Source: Vreelandella sp031769195 (GTDB lineage: Bacteria; Pseudomonadota; Gammaproteobacteria; Pseudomonadales; Halomonadaceae). From it: 64,000 bases of DNA. Position numbers and translations under genes: made by a program. This document shows, in pieces, positions 26,852 through 35,749 of this stretch. The notes under the pieces are model-generated. The model made no database searches, had not been told where the DNA came from, and saw nothing but the letters and a program-made list of their open reading frames with translations. Location: assembly GCF_031769195.1 (NCBI RefSeq), contig NZ_JAVHNP010000007.1, positions 86,185 through 150,184 on the forward strand. The letters run 5' to 3'. Numbering within the stretch: position 1 is the stretch's first letter; each line of letters opens with the position of its first letter.

Positions 26852-28018
26852 TTATTCCTGCTGAAAAGTTGGCTCGTCGGCCGTGTCGTTTGGCCCCAGG
26901 CGCTCAACCACTTCCAGGTCAAACCCAGAAAGCGCTGAGAATTTCCACGGAGAGCTGAGTAGCCGCATTTTACCGACGCCTAAGTGGCGCAGAATCTGCG
27001 AACCCGTACCAATCGTTAAGTAGTTGCCAGAACCATCGGAATCGCTGGTACGCGGTTGGCGCACACGATCCAGATAGATATCCAGCTGGTCTTTCAAATC
27101 TTGATTTGGGCGCCCGTCATCAATCAGGACAAACACACCCGCCGACGCCTGGGCAATTTGGTCAATCGCGCGGTGGGCATCCCAACGGCACTGCTCGCCC
27201 TTCATCAACCCCATCACATCGCGCAGCGTGTCCGCTAAGTGCACGCGCACGGTGGTTGCCTGCTCGGGCGTTGGCTGACCTTTGACCAGCGCTATGTGAT
27301 GAGCGCCCTGAATACGGTCGCGGAACACGTGCAGCGCCAGCTTACCGTGAACGGTAGACACCTGAGTGGTTTCTACGTGGTCGACGGTTTGCTCGTTCAC
27401 GATGCGGTAATGGATAAGATCGGCAATGGTGCCCATCTTAATGCCATGCGCTTTCGCAAACACTTCTAGTTCCGGACGACGCGCCATACTGCCGTCATCG
27501 TTCATAATTTCACAAATCACACCGCTGGGGTCAAAGCCCGCCAGTGCCGCCAAATCACAGGCAGCTTCGGTGTGACCCGCACGGCGCAGTACGCCGCCTG
27601 GCTCAGCCATCAGCGGGAAAATATGCCCAGGCTGAACGATATCGGAGGGTTTTGCATTTGCGGCTACCGCAGCCTGCACCGTACGCGCACGATCAGCGGC
27701 TGAAATGCCGGTCGTCACGCCTTCAGTTGCTTCGATGGAGAGCGTGAATTTAGTGCCGAATCCTGAGCCGTTATCGCGCACCATCAATGGCAGATTGAGC
27801 TGCTCGCAGCGCTCGCGAGTCATGGGCATACAGATCAAGCCACACGCATAGCGTGCCATGAAGTTGATATGCTCAGGCTTCACCATTTCGGCGGCCATGA
27901 TGATATCACCTTCATTTTCGCGATCCTCATCATCCATGAGAATCACCATTTTGCCCTGGCGGATATCTTCTACCAGCTCAGCGATCGGGGATAAACCCTC
28001 AGAAGAGGAGTGCGCCAT
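26852..28018 (-). CDS. ribB: 3,4-dihydroxy-2-butanone 4-phosphate synthase with a degenerate GTP cyclohydrolase II domain (RibBX type)
   Basis: Makes the four-carbon riboflavin precursor from ribulose 5-phosphate. 388 residues. The N-terminal RibB domain (about 1-205) is complete: MDDEDRENEGDIIMAAE, CMPMTRERC, AGHTEAACDLAALAG. The C-terminal half aligns in position with GTP cyclohydrolase II (RibA), but the zinc-binding cysteine set normally written C-x10-C-x-C is absent. The equivalent stretch reads HLADTLRDVMGLMKG, with a lone Cys after it. It should therefore lack cyclohydrolase activity, as described for proteobacterial ribBX variants, and a separate ribA is expected elsewhere. GGAG precedes the chosen ATG; an upstream in-frame ATG is less likely. 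Confidence 0.88.
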   Translation of the reverse strand: MAHSSSEGLSPIAELVEDIRQGKMVILMDDEDRENEGDIIMAAEMVKPEHINFMARYACGLICMPMTRERCEQLNLPLMVRDNGSGFGTKFTLSIEATEGVTTGISAADRARTVQAAVAANAKPSDIVQPGHIFPLMAEPGGVLRRAGHTEAACDLAALAGFDPSGVICEIMNDDGSMARRPELEVFAKAHGIKMGTIADLIHYRIVNEQTVDHVETTQVSTVHGKLALHVFRDRIQGAHHIALVKGQPTPEQATTVRVHLADTLRDVMGLMKGEQCRWDAHRAIDQIAQASAGVFVLIDDGRPNQDLKDQLDIYLDRVRQPRTSDSDGSGNYLTIGTGSQILRHLGVGKMRLLSSPWKFSALSGFDLEVVERLGPNDTADEPTFQQE

Positions 28019-28090
28019 GGAATCTCCAAAAAATGTGGTCGCATCGTATGCGATTTCGGGCGTCAGGGTACCTTGCAATGGCGGCGTGCG

Positions 28091-29239
28091 CTAGTCAGCG
28101 TGCGGGGTCGCCACCATCCACCAATCTTGGCCTACCGCCCGAGACTCTTTTATCGTTAAGCGTTTTTGATCGGCCATATGGGTAATCCCTGGCAGCGTAA
28201 AGAGAGGCCTCGCCTCGCCGCCTAGTAGCGTCGGCGCTACAAATAGCTGCAGCTCATCGACTAAGTTCGCCTCTAAAAGCGCGCCAGCAAGCGTAGCACC
28301 GGTCTCTACCAACAGTTCGTTAACCTGCTCATTATCTGCCAGCCACCGCAGCATGTCAGCAAGCGCGATACGACCAGCCTCTGCTGGCAGCACCTGGATC
28401 TCAGCGCCAGCGGCGGCCAGTTTACGCCGTTTCTCTTCGCTATGCTGATCTGTCGTGATAATCAGTGTGCGGCCGGGCTCTCGCAGACACGCCGCCGCCA
28501 GCGGTAATCTTAGCCGTGAATCCAGAATCACCCTTAACGGCTGACGCTGCACGATCGAGTCAGCATTGGGCAGCGCCAGCTGGTCGGCCCGCAGCGTTAA
28601 GCGCGAGTCATCCATGATGACCGACTCCACGCCGCTCAAAATCGCGCTAGAGCGGGCCCGCAAGCGCTGTACTTGGATACGTGCCTGAGGGCCAGTAATC
28701 CACTGGGACTCCCCTGACCCCATCGCGGTGCGGCCGTCTAAGCTCATGGCCATTTTCAGCCGAACAAAAGGACGCTGACGCTCCATACGCTCAATAAAGC
28801 CGGGGTTCAGCGCACGGGCATCGGCTTCCAAAAGCCCCACGCGAACATCGATACCCGCCGCTTCTAAATGCGCAATCCCGCCGCCACAGACCTGCGGATT
28901 GGGGTCCCCCATCGCTACTACCACCCGCGCGACACCCGCTTGCGACAGCGCTACCGCACAGGGGCCTGTTCGACCGGTATGGGAGCACGGCTCTAACGTC
29001 ACGTACGCCGTCGCGCCCTGCGCCTGGCTGCCCGCCGCCTGCAGCGCATGAATTTCAGCGTGGGGCTCGCCAGCACGAACGTGATACCCCTCACCGACTA
29101 TGCAGCCTTCTGGATCGCTGTCAAAACGCACGATCACACAACCCACTCTCGGGTTGGGGTCCGTGGTGTAGAGCCCACGCTTAGCCAGTTGAATGGCACG
29201 AGCCATGTAGCGATGGTCAGCGGTGGAAAACTCACTCAT
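28091..29239 (-). CDS. ribD: Bifunctional riboflavin deaminase/reductase RibD
   Basis: Performs the second and third steps of riboflavin synthesis: deamination of the pyrimidine, then reduction of the ribose side chain. 382 residues. The zinc deaminase domain (1-145) carries the HAEIHAL motif and PCSHTGRTGPC. The NADPH-dependent reductase domain (about 150-370) shows VRLKMAMSLDGRTAMGSGES, WITGPQAR and VETGATLAGALL. Its ATG shares one base with the nrdR stop (TAATG). No riboflavin synthase (ribE) gene follows, as would be usual; only 72 bases separate it from ribBX. Confidence 0.95.
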   Translation of the reverse strand: MSEFSTADHRYMARAIQLAKRGLYTTDPNPRVGCVIVRFDSDPEGCIVGEGYHVRAGEPHAEIHALQAAGSQAQGATAYVTLEPCSHTGRTGPCAVALSQAGVARVVVAMGDPNPQVCGGGIAHLEAAGIDVRVGLLEADARALNPGFIERMERQRPFVRLKMAMSLDGRTAMGSGESQWITGPQARIQVQRLRARSSAILSGVESVIMDDSRLTLRADQLALPNADSIVQRQPLRVILDSRLRLPLAAACLREPGRTLIITTDQHSEEKRRKLAAAGAEIQVLPAEAGRIALADMLRWLADNEQVNELLVETGATLAGALLEANLVDELQLFVAPTLLGGEARPLFTLPGITHMADQKRLTIKESRAVGQDWWMVATPHAD

Positions 29240-29736
29240 TATGCCGCTCCGTGCGGGTGGCCACTGCTCGTAGACTCATCAGAAGGCTCTTGCGAAAGCC
29301 GGTCGATCTCAGCGCGAAACTCGTCTAAATCCTGAAACTTACGATAGACCGAAGCAAAGCGGATGTAGGCCACTTGATCCAGACTGCGCAGCGCTTTCAT
29401 CACGGCCTCGCCAATCTCGCGGGCATTTACTTCGCGGTCGCCTCGGGCGCGCAGCGTTTGGCGGATACGCTCAACCGACGCTTCAATGGACTCTGCGCTG
29501 ACAGGGCGTTTTTCCAGCGCCCTCAGCATGCCTGCCCGCAGTTTCGCCTCGTTAAAGCTCTCCCGGGAGCCATCGGATTTCACTACCCGCGGCATAATAA
29601 GTTCGGCGGTTTCGTACGTTGTAAAGCGCTCATGGCAATTGGCACACTGGCGGCGGCGGCGCACCTGATCGCCTTCCGCCACCAGCCTTGAATCTGTCAC
29701 TCTCGTATCGTTTGCACCACAAAAAGGGCAATGCAT
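29239..29736 (-). CDS. nrdR: Transcriptional repressor NrdR
   Basis: Zinc-ribbon/ATP-cone repressor of ribonucleotide reductase genes, which responds to ATP/dATP. 165 residues. The zinc ribbon has CPFCGAND and QCANCHERFTTYE; the ATP-cone follows (PRVVKSDGSRESFNEAKLRAGM). ATG at 29736 gives the canonical MHCPFC start. First gene of a tightly packed operon that continues into ribD and ends at pgpA. Confidence 0.96.
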   Translation of the reverse strand: MHCPFCGANDTRVTDSRLVAEGDQVRRRRQCANCHERFTTYETAELIMPRVVKSDGSRESFNEAKLRAGMLRALEKRPVSAESIEASVERIRQTLRARGDREVNAREIGEAVMKALRSLDQVAYIRFASVYRKFQDLDEFRAEIDRLSQEPSDESTSSGHPHGAA

Positions 29737-30005
29737 GGCAGTCAACCTATTATCAGTACGCACCAGAAGCTGTGCGTGCAGCGTGTCAGCCTGTACGAAT
29801 AAACCGCTTTACAAGGCTTAACGCCCTGCCGTTATTCGCCATTTTATAAACTGTTTTATCGCCTGTTGCCGAAGGCAGCCGTATCGCAAATAGCAGGCTC
29901 GGCGACGGGCGTAGCGGTGTTATACAACACGTATCACCTCACATTGTAACGATTTGGCACACAAGCTGCAGCGTTTGTCGAAGGTTGATTGATAGGACGC
30001 CCTTT

Positions 30006-31766
30006 ATGACCCATTTCGAGCAGACCGTTCACCGCTACCTAACCCACCTGTACGGCCCCCGCGCTGGGGAGGTACAGCGACGGATAGGCCAACATATTGC
30101 GCACTTTCAAAGCGTTTCCAGAACTGCCCCACCGGCTAGCAAGGCTAACCAGAACGCACCAACATGGAGCGAAAAGGATCAGTGGGTCATCTGTTACGGT
30201 GATTCCATCGTGGCAGAAAATGCACCGCCGTTGGTCGTGCTGGATACGTTTTTGCAGCGCTACCTGAAGAATTCCATTAGCGGGGTTCACGTGCTGCCTT
30301 TTTTCCCCTGGAGCAGCGACGATGGCTTTTCGGTCATTCACTACCGTGAGGTGAATAGCGAGCTGGGCGAATGGGAGCATCTACAAACCTTGGCCAGCCA
30401 TTACGACCTGATGGCTGATTTAGTGCTTAACCATGTGTCCCGGGAGTCGCTTTGGTTTGTGGACTATCTCACCGGCAGCCTGCCTGGCCGTGACTACTTT
30501 ATCGAGGTCGACCCTGACACAGACGTTTCCCAGGTCACCCGGCCCCGCAGCAGCCCACTGCTGGTGCCTATTTCTACGCGTCGTGGCACACGTCACGTAT
30601 GGGCGACCTTCTCGGAAGACCAAATTGATCTCAACTTTGAAAACCCCGATGTACTGTTAGAGTTTGTCGGCATTTTGCTGTTTTATTTGCAGCAAGGTGT
30701 GCGCATGATTCGCTTGGATGCCGTCGCCTTTTTATGGAAACGCCTGGGCACCTCCTGTATTCACCTACCGGAGACGCATACTGTCGTTCGCTTACTGCGC
30801 GCCATCGTAGACGAAGTCGCCCCTGGCACGCTGCTGATTACTGAGACCAACGTGCCCCATGCGGAGAACATCAGCTACTTTGGCTTAGAACGGTTAGCAG
30901 AAGGCTCCCCCGATGAAGCTCATATGGTGTATCAGTTTGCCCTGCCACCGCTGCTGCTGCACACGCTCACTCGTGGCGAAGCAACAACGCTTCAGGCATG
31001 GCTCACCAGCCTGCCTGCACTGCCTGAGCACTGCACTTACTTAAACTTTACTGCCAGCCATGACGGCATTGGCGTTCGCCCCTTGGAAGGCTTACTGCCA
31101 GATCACGAGCGGGATGCGCTCTTGGAGCTAATGCATCGCTTTGGTGGCTTTGTCAGCATGCGCAGCAACCCAGACGGCAGCGACACGCCTTATGAAATTA
31201 ACATTACGTGGTTTGAAGCCATGCGTGGCACCCGCCGTGGGCCAGACCCGTGGCAAATTGCGCGCTTTCTATGCAGCCAAGCGATCATGCTCAGCCTACA
31301 AGGGATTCCCGCGCTCTATATTCATACGCTTACCGGCACGCTGAACGATGTGGAAGGCGTGGAACGCAGTGGGCGTTTACGCTCCATTAACCGCCGTCGC
31401 TGGCAGCTAAATGAGTTGACCCTACTGCTAGAAAGCCCCTCAACCCCGACCCATGACGTTTTCCATGCGCTGCATCGGTTGCTGGAGCAGCGCCGCCAAG
31501 AACCCTGCTTTCACCCCAATGCGGCTCAGCGCGTGATAGAGACACCGCCAGAATTGCTGGCGATTGAGCGCGGCCCGCTCAGTAACGGGCGACGCCTACT
31601 GGCGCTGTATAACGTGACCGATGGCACCTTCGATCTTACTCAGGCAGGCGAGGCCCTGAATCAAGCGCTCACTCAGCACAACTGGCAGTCGCTTGATCCG
31701 TTAACCCCACAGCACGAGGCCACACTGCCGCCGTATGCCGTGCGCTGGCTGGTGGCAGAAGCGTAA
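30006..31766 (+). CDS. GH13_18 phosphorylase, likely glucosylglycerate (or sucrose/glucosylglycerol) phosphorylase
   Basis: Alpha-retaining glycoside phosphorylase of family GH13 subfamily 18, which contains sucrose, glucosylglycerol and glucosylglycerate phosphorylases. These split an alpha-glucoside with phosphate to give glucose 1-phosphate. 586 residues from ATG at 30006 (an in-frame TTG lies 21 bases earlier). The likely nucleophile is D238 in IRLDAVAFLWK, acid/base E280 in LITETNVPHAEN, and third carboxylate D353 in ASHDGIGVRP. FFPWSSDDGFSVIHY is a typical GH13_18 N-terminal motif. Glucosylglycerate synthesis genes lie 13 kb away, so glucosylglycerate is the favoured substrate; this is inference. 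An imperfect palindrome GTGTT-N4-AACAC lies about 75 bases upstream (29917-29930) and could be an operator. Confidence 0.8.
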   Translation: MTHFEQTVHRYLTHLYGPRAGEVQRRIGQHIAHFQSVSRTAPPASKANQNAPTWSEKDQWVICYGDSIVAENAPPLVVLDTFLQRYLKNSISGVHVLPFFPWSSDDGFSVIHYREVNSELGEWEHLQTLASHYDLMADLVLNHVSRESLWFVDYLTGSLPGRDYFIEVDPDTDVSQVTRPRSSPLLVPISTRRGTRHVWATFSEDQIDLNFENPDVLLEFVGILLFYLQQGVRMIRLDAVAFLWKRLGTSCIHLPETHTVVRLLRAIVDEVAPGTLLITETNVPHAENISYFGLERLAEGSPDEAHMVYQFALPPLLLHTLTRGEATTLQAWLTSLPALPEHCTYLNFTASHDGIGVRPLEGLLPDHERDALLELMHRFGGFVSMRSNPDGSDTPYEINITWFEAMRGTRRGPDPWQIARFLCSQAIMLSLQGIPALYIHTLTGTLNDVEGVERSGRLRSINRRRWQLNELTLLLESPSTPTHDVFHALHRLLEQRRQEPCFHPNAAQRVIETPPELLAIERGPLSNGRRLLALYNVTDGTFDLTQAGEALNQALTQHNWQSLDPLTPQHEATLPPYAVRWLVAEA

Positions 31767-31869
31767 AGCAGCTTGCGACATAACGACTCAGGGGGTACCA
31801 GAACTAATCGACACATAATCTTGCTCTGACATGCTTGAGCCAACATCATCGGTAAGAGCGTGAGCGATT

Positions 31870-32685
31870 ATGCTGCAGCAAAGTGTTGCGATTGGGCCTA
31901 TGGGGTTCAGCCTGCATCAATTAATGATTGGGTTTGCCTTTGTCTTGACCTTATTAGCAGGTGCGCTAATTGGTCGACGGCATCGCGTGGCTGTCAGCGA
32001 TACGTTATTTACGCTGCTCTTTGTGGCAATGGTGGCCGCGCGACTCGTCTTTGTGGTGCGCTATTGGAGCGACTACGATGGCCTGTTGGCGCGCCTAGAT
32101 ATCCGCGATGGCGGTTTCGATATACTCGGTGGCGTGATGGCGGGCTTTGGCTACGCCGGGTGGGCAATGTGGCGCTCACCACGCCAACGAGTACCGCTGG
32201 CAGGTGCGCTTTTAGTCGGCGCTTTGGCGTGGGGCTTGACGGCTGGCAGCACACTACTACTTGAACAGCAGGCACGCCCACTGCCCGCCACCCCGCTTTT
32301 GACACTCAACGGCGACCCAACCACCCTGACCAAACTGGCTCAGCAGCAGCAACAGCCCATAGTGGTGAACCTATGGGCAAGCTGGTGCCCTCCCTGTATT
32401 CGAGAAATGCCAGTGTTTGAAGAGGCCCAGCAACAGGCACAGGACATCACCTTTGTGTTTGTGAACCAGGGTGAAAGCCTTCAACACATCCATACGTTTA
32501 TGCACGAACACGGTTTTAATTTGAATCATGTATGGCAAGACCCGTCCAATGCCCTTGGCCAAGCGACCGGTGCCCATGCCATGCCGACAACACTGTATTA
32601 CAACGCGGATGGAGATCTTGTCAGCACCCATTTTGGTGAGCTTTCCCGTGCCACGTTGCAAGATGGCCTCACCCGTATTCGTTAA
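31870..32685 (+). CDS. TlpA-family thiol-disulfide oxidoreductase with an N-terminal multi-pass membrane domain
   Basis: Periplasm-facing thioredoxin-fold protein, presumably a reductant of disulfides. 271 residues. The first 135 hold about four membrane helices (QLMIGFAFVLTLLAGALIG; DTLFTLLFVAMVAARLVFVV; a Gly-rich segment; PLAGALLVGALAWGLTAG) resembling a reduced prolipoprotein diacylglyceryl transferase-like domain. The thioredoxin domain follows with active site WASWCPPCIREMP and cis-Pro in HAMPTTLYY. The next gene downstream, 50 bp on, encodes a DsbG-like protein, so the two may be a functional pair. Confidence 0.82.
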   Translation: MLQQSVAIGPMGFSLHQLMIGFAFVLTLLAGALIGRRHRVAVSDTLFTLLFVAMVAARLVFVVRYWSDYDGLLARLDIRDGGFDILGGVMAGFGYAGWAMWRSPRQRVPLAGALLVGALAWGLTAGSTLLLEQQARPLPATPLLTLNGDPTTLTKLAQQQQQPIVVNLWASWCPPCIREMPVFEEAQQQAQDITFVFVNQGESLQHIHTFMHEHGFNLNHVWQDPSNALGQATGAHAMPTTLYYNADGDLVSTHFGELSRATLQDGLTRIR

Positions 32686-32735
32686 TATGCTTTTTTCCGG
32701 CAATGACAACCTGCCGAATTCATAAGGATAGTGTT

Positions 32736-33518
32736 ATGCAACCTGTTTTCTTACTCCCTGTTAGCCGTTTCGCCTTATTGGCTGTGCTGAGTAGCGCAGC
32801 GATAGCCAGCCATGCCGATGACCTACCTGCACCTGTGCAAGCGCTGGCTAACCAAGGTTTAACGATTCATGGGCAGTTTGATGCGCCAGGGGGAATGCGT
32901 GGCTTTGGGGCCAGCGTTCAAGGACAGGATATGGCGATTTATTTAACGCCCGATGGAGAGCATGCGATTATTGGCACGCTGGTCGACAGCGAAGGGAGCG
33001 ACTTGACGGAAGGACAACTAGATGAGCATGTGCGAGCCCCTCTAGAAGCCGAAACCTGGGAGCTACTCGAAAAGAGCCGTTGGATTCAAGATGGCAACCC
33101 GGATGCCCCACGCGTCATCTACACCTTCACCGACGCCAACTGCCCTTACTGCCGTCAGCTGTGGCAACAAACCCGCCCCTGGGTAGAAGCTGGCAAGGTA
33201 CAGCTACGCCATATTATGGTTGGTATTTTAGCTCCCAATAGCCCAGCGTTAGCCGCCACTCTTCTTGGTGCTGACGACCCTTCTGCCGCCCTGCGCCGCC
33301 ATAGCGAAGGCGATGAACTCTCCCCCAGCGCGCAGCCACGAGAGATTGAAGAGCAGGTGTATGCCAATAACCAGCTATTTGAAGAGCTGGGCCTTTACGC
33401 CACCCCTACCAGCGCATTCCTGCGAGACTCCGAAAATGGAAATGTGCGCATTGACCGCATTCAGGGTCTCCCCACCTCAGAACGCCTTATCGAGATGATG
33501 GGCAGCGAAGCGCCTTAA
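32736..33518 (+). CDS. dsbG: Thiol:disulfide interchange protein DsbG-like
   Basis: Periplasmic disulfide isomerase/reductase of the DsbC/DsbG group. 260 residues. N-terminal signal peptide (FALLAVLSSAAIASHA), a dimerisation domain (LANQGLTIHGQFDAPGGMRGF), and a thioredoxin domain with CPYC in FTDANCPYCRQLW; cis-Pro in YATPTSAFL. DsbG of E. coli has CPYC, DsbC has CGYC, which favours DsbG. AAGGA precedes the ATG at 32736. It follows the TlpA-family gene on the same strand. Confidence 0.85.
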   Translation: MQPVFLLPVSRFALLAVLSSAAIASHADDLPAPVQALANQGLTIHGQFDAPGGMRGFGASVQGQDMAIYLTPDGEHAIIGTLVDSEGSDLTEGQLDEHVRAPLEAETWELLEKSRWIQDGNPDAPRVIYTFTDANCPYCRQLWQQTRPWVEAGKVQLRHIMVGILAPNSPALAATLLGADDPSAALRRHSEGDELSPSAQPREIEEQVYANNQLFEELGLYATPTSAFLRDSENGNVRIDRIQGLPTSERLIEMMGSEAP

Positions 33519-33573
33519 CAACAGAATATCCTCGTGACTGGTCATCAACTTCGATAGAAAGCAGACTCTATAA

Positions 33574-35705
33574 GCTGTAGGAGGCCAATTCATTGGGCGA
33601 CGGCGGCGTCAGCCGCCCCTAGCTTGCAGTAGCACTGATGCCTTCATTGTCGCGAGCTGAAGCTCCCTCCCACATTCGCCTGTTTCAGCGGTGAAGCCTC
33701 AGAGGTAAGAGGTCCTTTGATTGGTCTAAGGCTAGCTGTAGGAGGCCAATTCATTGGGCGACGGCGGCGTCAGCCGCCCCTAGCTTGCAGTAGCACTGGT
33801 GCCTTCATCGTCGCGAGCTGAAGCTCCCTCCCACATTAGCCTGTTTCAGCGGTGAAGCCTCAGAGGTAAGAGGCCCTTTGATGGGTCTAAGGCTAGCTGT
33901 AGGAGGCCAATTCATTGGGCGACGGCGGCGTCAGCCGCCCCTAGCTTGCAGTAGCACTGTTGCCTTCATCGTCGCGAGCTGAAGCTCCCTCCAACATTCG
34001 CCTGTTTCAGCGGTGAAGCCTCAGAGGTAAGAGGTCCGTTGATTGGTCTAAGGCTAGCTGTAGGAGGCCAATTCATTGGGCGACGGCGGCGTCAGCCGCC
34101 CCTAGCTTGCAGTAGCACTAATGCCTTCATCGTCGCGAGCTGAAGCTCTCTCGCGGAAAATATGAAAACGCATGTGCTAAGTTAATTAAAACTTAATAGG
34201 AGCATCAAATGAAGAAGAGCCATATGCTTCGACAAGGAAGGCACTCTATTCCAAATGCTCACTACTTAGTCACTGCAGCGACTCAACGACGTCAGCCTGT
34301 TTTTACGAACTTTAATAATGCCTGCTGCGCATCCAGGCACTTTTATCACCCTCGCGTCAGCGAACTAGCAACAACCTTTGCTTTTGTAGTCATGCCAGAT
34401 CATATTCACTGGCTCATTCAGCTAAACGGGGACCTCTCTGAGGCTGTGCGGCGTTATAAGACATATGTATCGCTGAGTATTGGCAGACGTATTTGGCAAG
34501 ATGGCTTTCATGATCGAATGATCAAAGATGAAACATCACTTAAAGCAGCTGCAAGGTATATCGTCGCAAATCCTCTAAGAGCCAACTTGGTTAAGGACAT
34601 AGGAAAGTATGGCTACTGGAATGCTGTTTGGCTGTAGTTAACAGCCTAGAAGGCAAACTCATTGGGCGACGGCGGCGTCAGCCGCCCCTAGCTTGCAGTA
34701 GCACTAATGCCTTCATCGTCGCGAGCTGAAGCTCCCTCCCACATTCGCCTGTTTCAGTGGTGAAGCCTCAGAGGTAAATGGTCCGTTGATTGGGCTAAGT
34801 CGGGCTGTAGGAGGCCAATTCATTGGGCGACGGCGGCGTCAGCCGCCCCTAGCTTGCAGTAGCACTAATGCCTTCATCGTCGCGAGCTGAAGCTCCCTCC
34901 CACATTCGCCTGTTTCAGTGGTGAAGCCTCAGAGGTAAAAGGTCCGTTGATTGGGCTAAGTCGGGCTGTAGGAGGCCAATTCATTGGGCGACGGCGACAT
35001 CAGCCGCCCCTAGCTTGCAGTACCACTGATGCCTTCATCGTCGCGAGCTGAAGCTCCCTCCCACATTCGCCTGTTTCAGTGGTGAAGCCTCAGAGGTAAA
35101 AGGTCCGTTGATTGGGCTAAGTCGGGCTGTAGGAGGCCAATTCATTGGGCGACGGCGGCGTCAGCCGCCCCTAGCTTGCAGTAGCACTAATGCCTTCATC
35201 GTCGCGAGCTGAAGCTCCCTCCCACATTCGCCTGTTTCAGTGGTGAAGCCTCACAGGTAAAAGGTCCGTTGATTGGTCTAAGGCTAGCTGTAGGAGGCCA
35301 ATTCATTGGGCGACGGCGGCGTCAGCCGCCCCTAGCTTGCAGTAGCCTTAGTGCCTATATCATCGTCGCAAGCTGAAGCTCCCTCCCACATTAGCCTGTT
35401 TCAGCGGTGAAGCCTCAGAGGTAAAAGGTCCGTTGATTGGGCTAAGTCGGGCTGTAGGAGGCCAATTCATTGGGCAACGGTGGCGTCAGCCGCCCTTAGC
35501 TTGCAGCAGCCTTAGTGCCTATATCGTCGCGAGCTGAAGCTCCCTCCCACATTCGCCTGTTTCAGTGGTGAAGCCTCACAGGTAAAAGGTCCGTTGATCG
35601 GGCTAAGGCTAGCTGTAGGAGGCCAATTCATTGGGCGACTGCGGCGACAGCCGCCCTTAGCTTGCCGGTGCATTGGTGCCTGCATCGTCGCGAGCTGTAA
35701 CTCTC
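33574..35705. repeat. Eleven-unit REP/REPIN array flanking a RAYT gene
   Basis: Units of 161-164 bp start near 33574, 33735, 33896, 34057, then after the transposase gene near 34645, 34804, 34965, 35126, 35287, 35451 and 35612. Each has two inverted 27-base REP-like sequences. One reads GTAGGAGG, CCAAT, TC, ATTGG, GCGACGG. The other, on the opposite strand, reads GTGGGAGG, GAGCT, TC, AGCTC, GCGACGA. Between them is a hairpin GGCGGC-GTCA-GCCGCC. A spacer of about 70 bases (TTCGCCTGTTTCAG...GAGGTAA) links units. Flanks, loop and tail are shared by both REPs while the 5-bp stems differ but stay paired. The intergenic regions on both sides of the transposase gene hold nothing else. Confidence 0.93.
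34209..34637 (+). CDS. REP-associated tyrosine transposase (RAYT)
   Basis: Y1/HUH-type single-strand nuclease of the family that recognises and spreads REP sequences. 142 residues, intact. The HUH motif is MPDHIHWLI (H65, H67), the likely nucleophile is Y117 in AARYIVANPLRANLV, and WQDGFHDRMI is characteristic. AGGAGC lies before the ATG. It takes the place of the usual spacer between units 4 and 5 of the surrounding REP array, so it is flanked on both sides by its probable substrates. Its base composition is more AT-rich than its surroundings, which suggests acquisition or relaxed codon use. Confidence 0.93.
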   Translation: MKKSHMLRQGRHSIPNAHYLVTAATQRRQPVFTNFNNACCASRHFYHPRVSELATTFAFVVMPDHIHWLIQLNGDLSEAVRRYKTYVSLSIGRRIWQDGFHDRMIKDETSLKAAARYIVANPLRANLVKDIGKYGYWNAVWL

Positions 35706-35749
35706 TTCTACATCAGCCCTTAAGTTCTCTCCTGCAAATGCGTTCAAGC

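Noticed and set aside
29917..29930. GTGTT-N4-AACAC palindrome upstream of the GH13_18 gene as a firm operator
   Set aside because: Arms are only five bases and no regulator gene adjoins; kept as a remark in the gene entry only.
9471..35705. CRISPR arrays
   Set aside because: Both repeat arrays have long units (161 and 195 bp) with no short repeat plus unique spacer pattern, and no cas genes are present.
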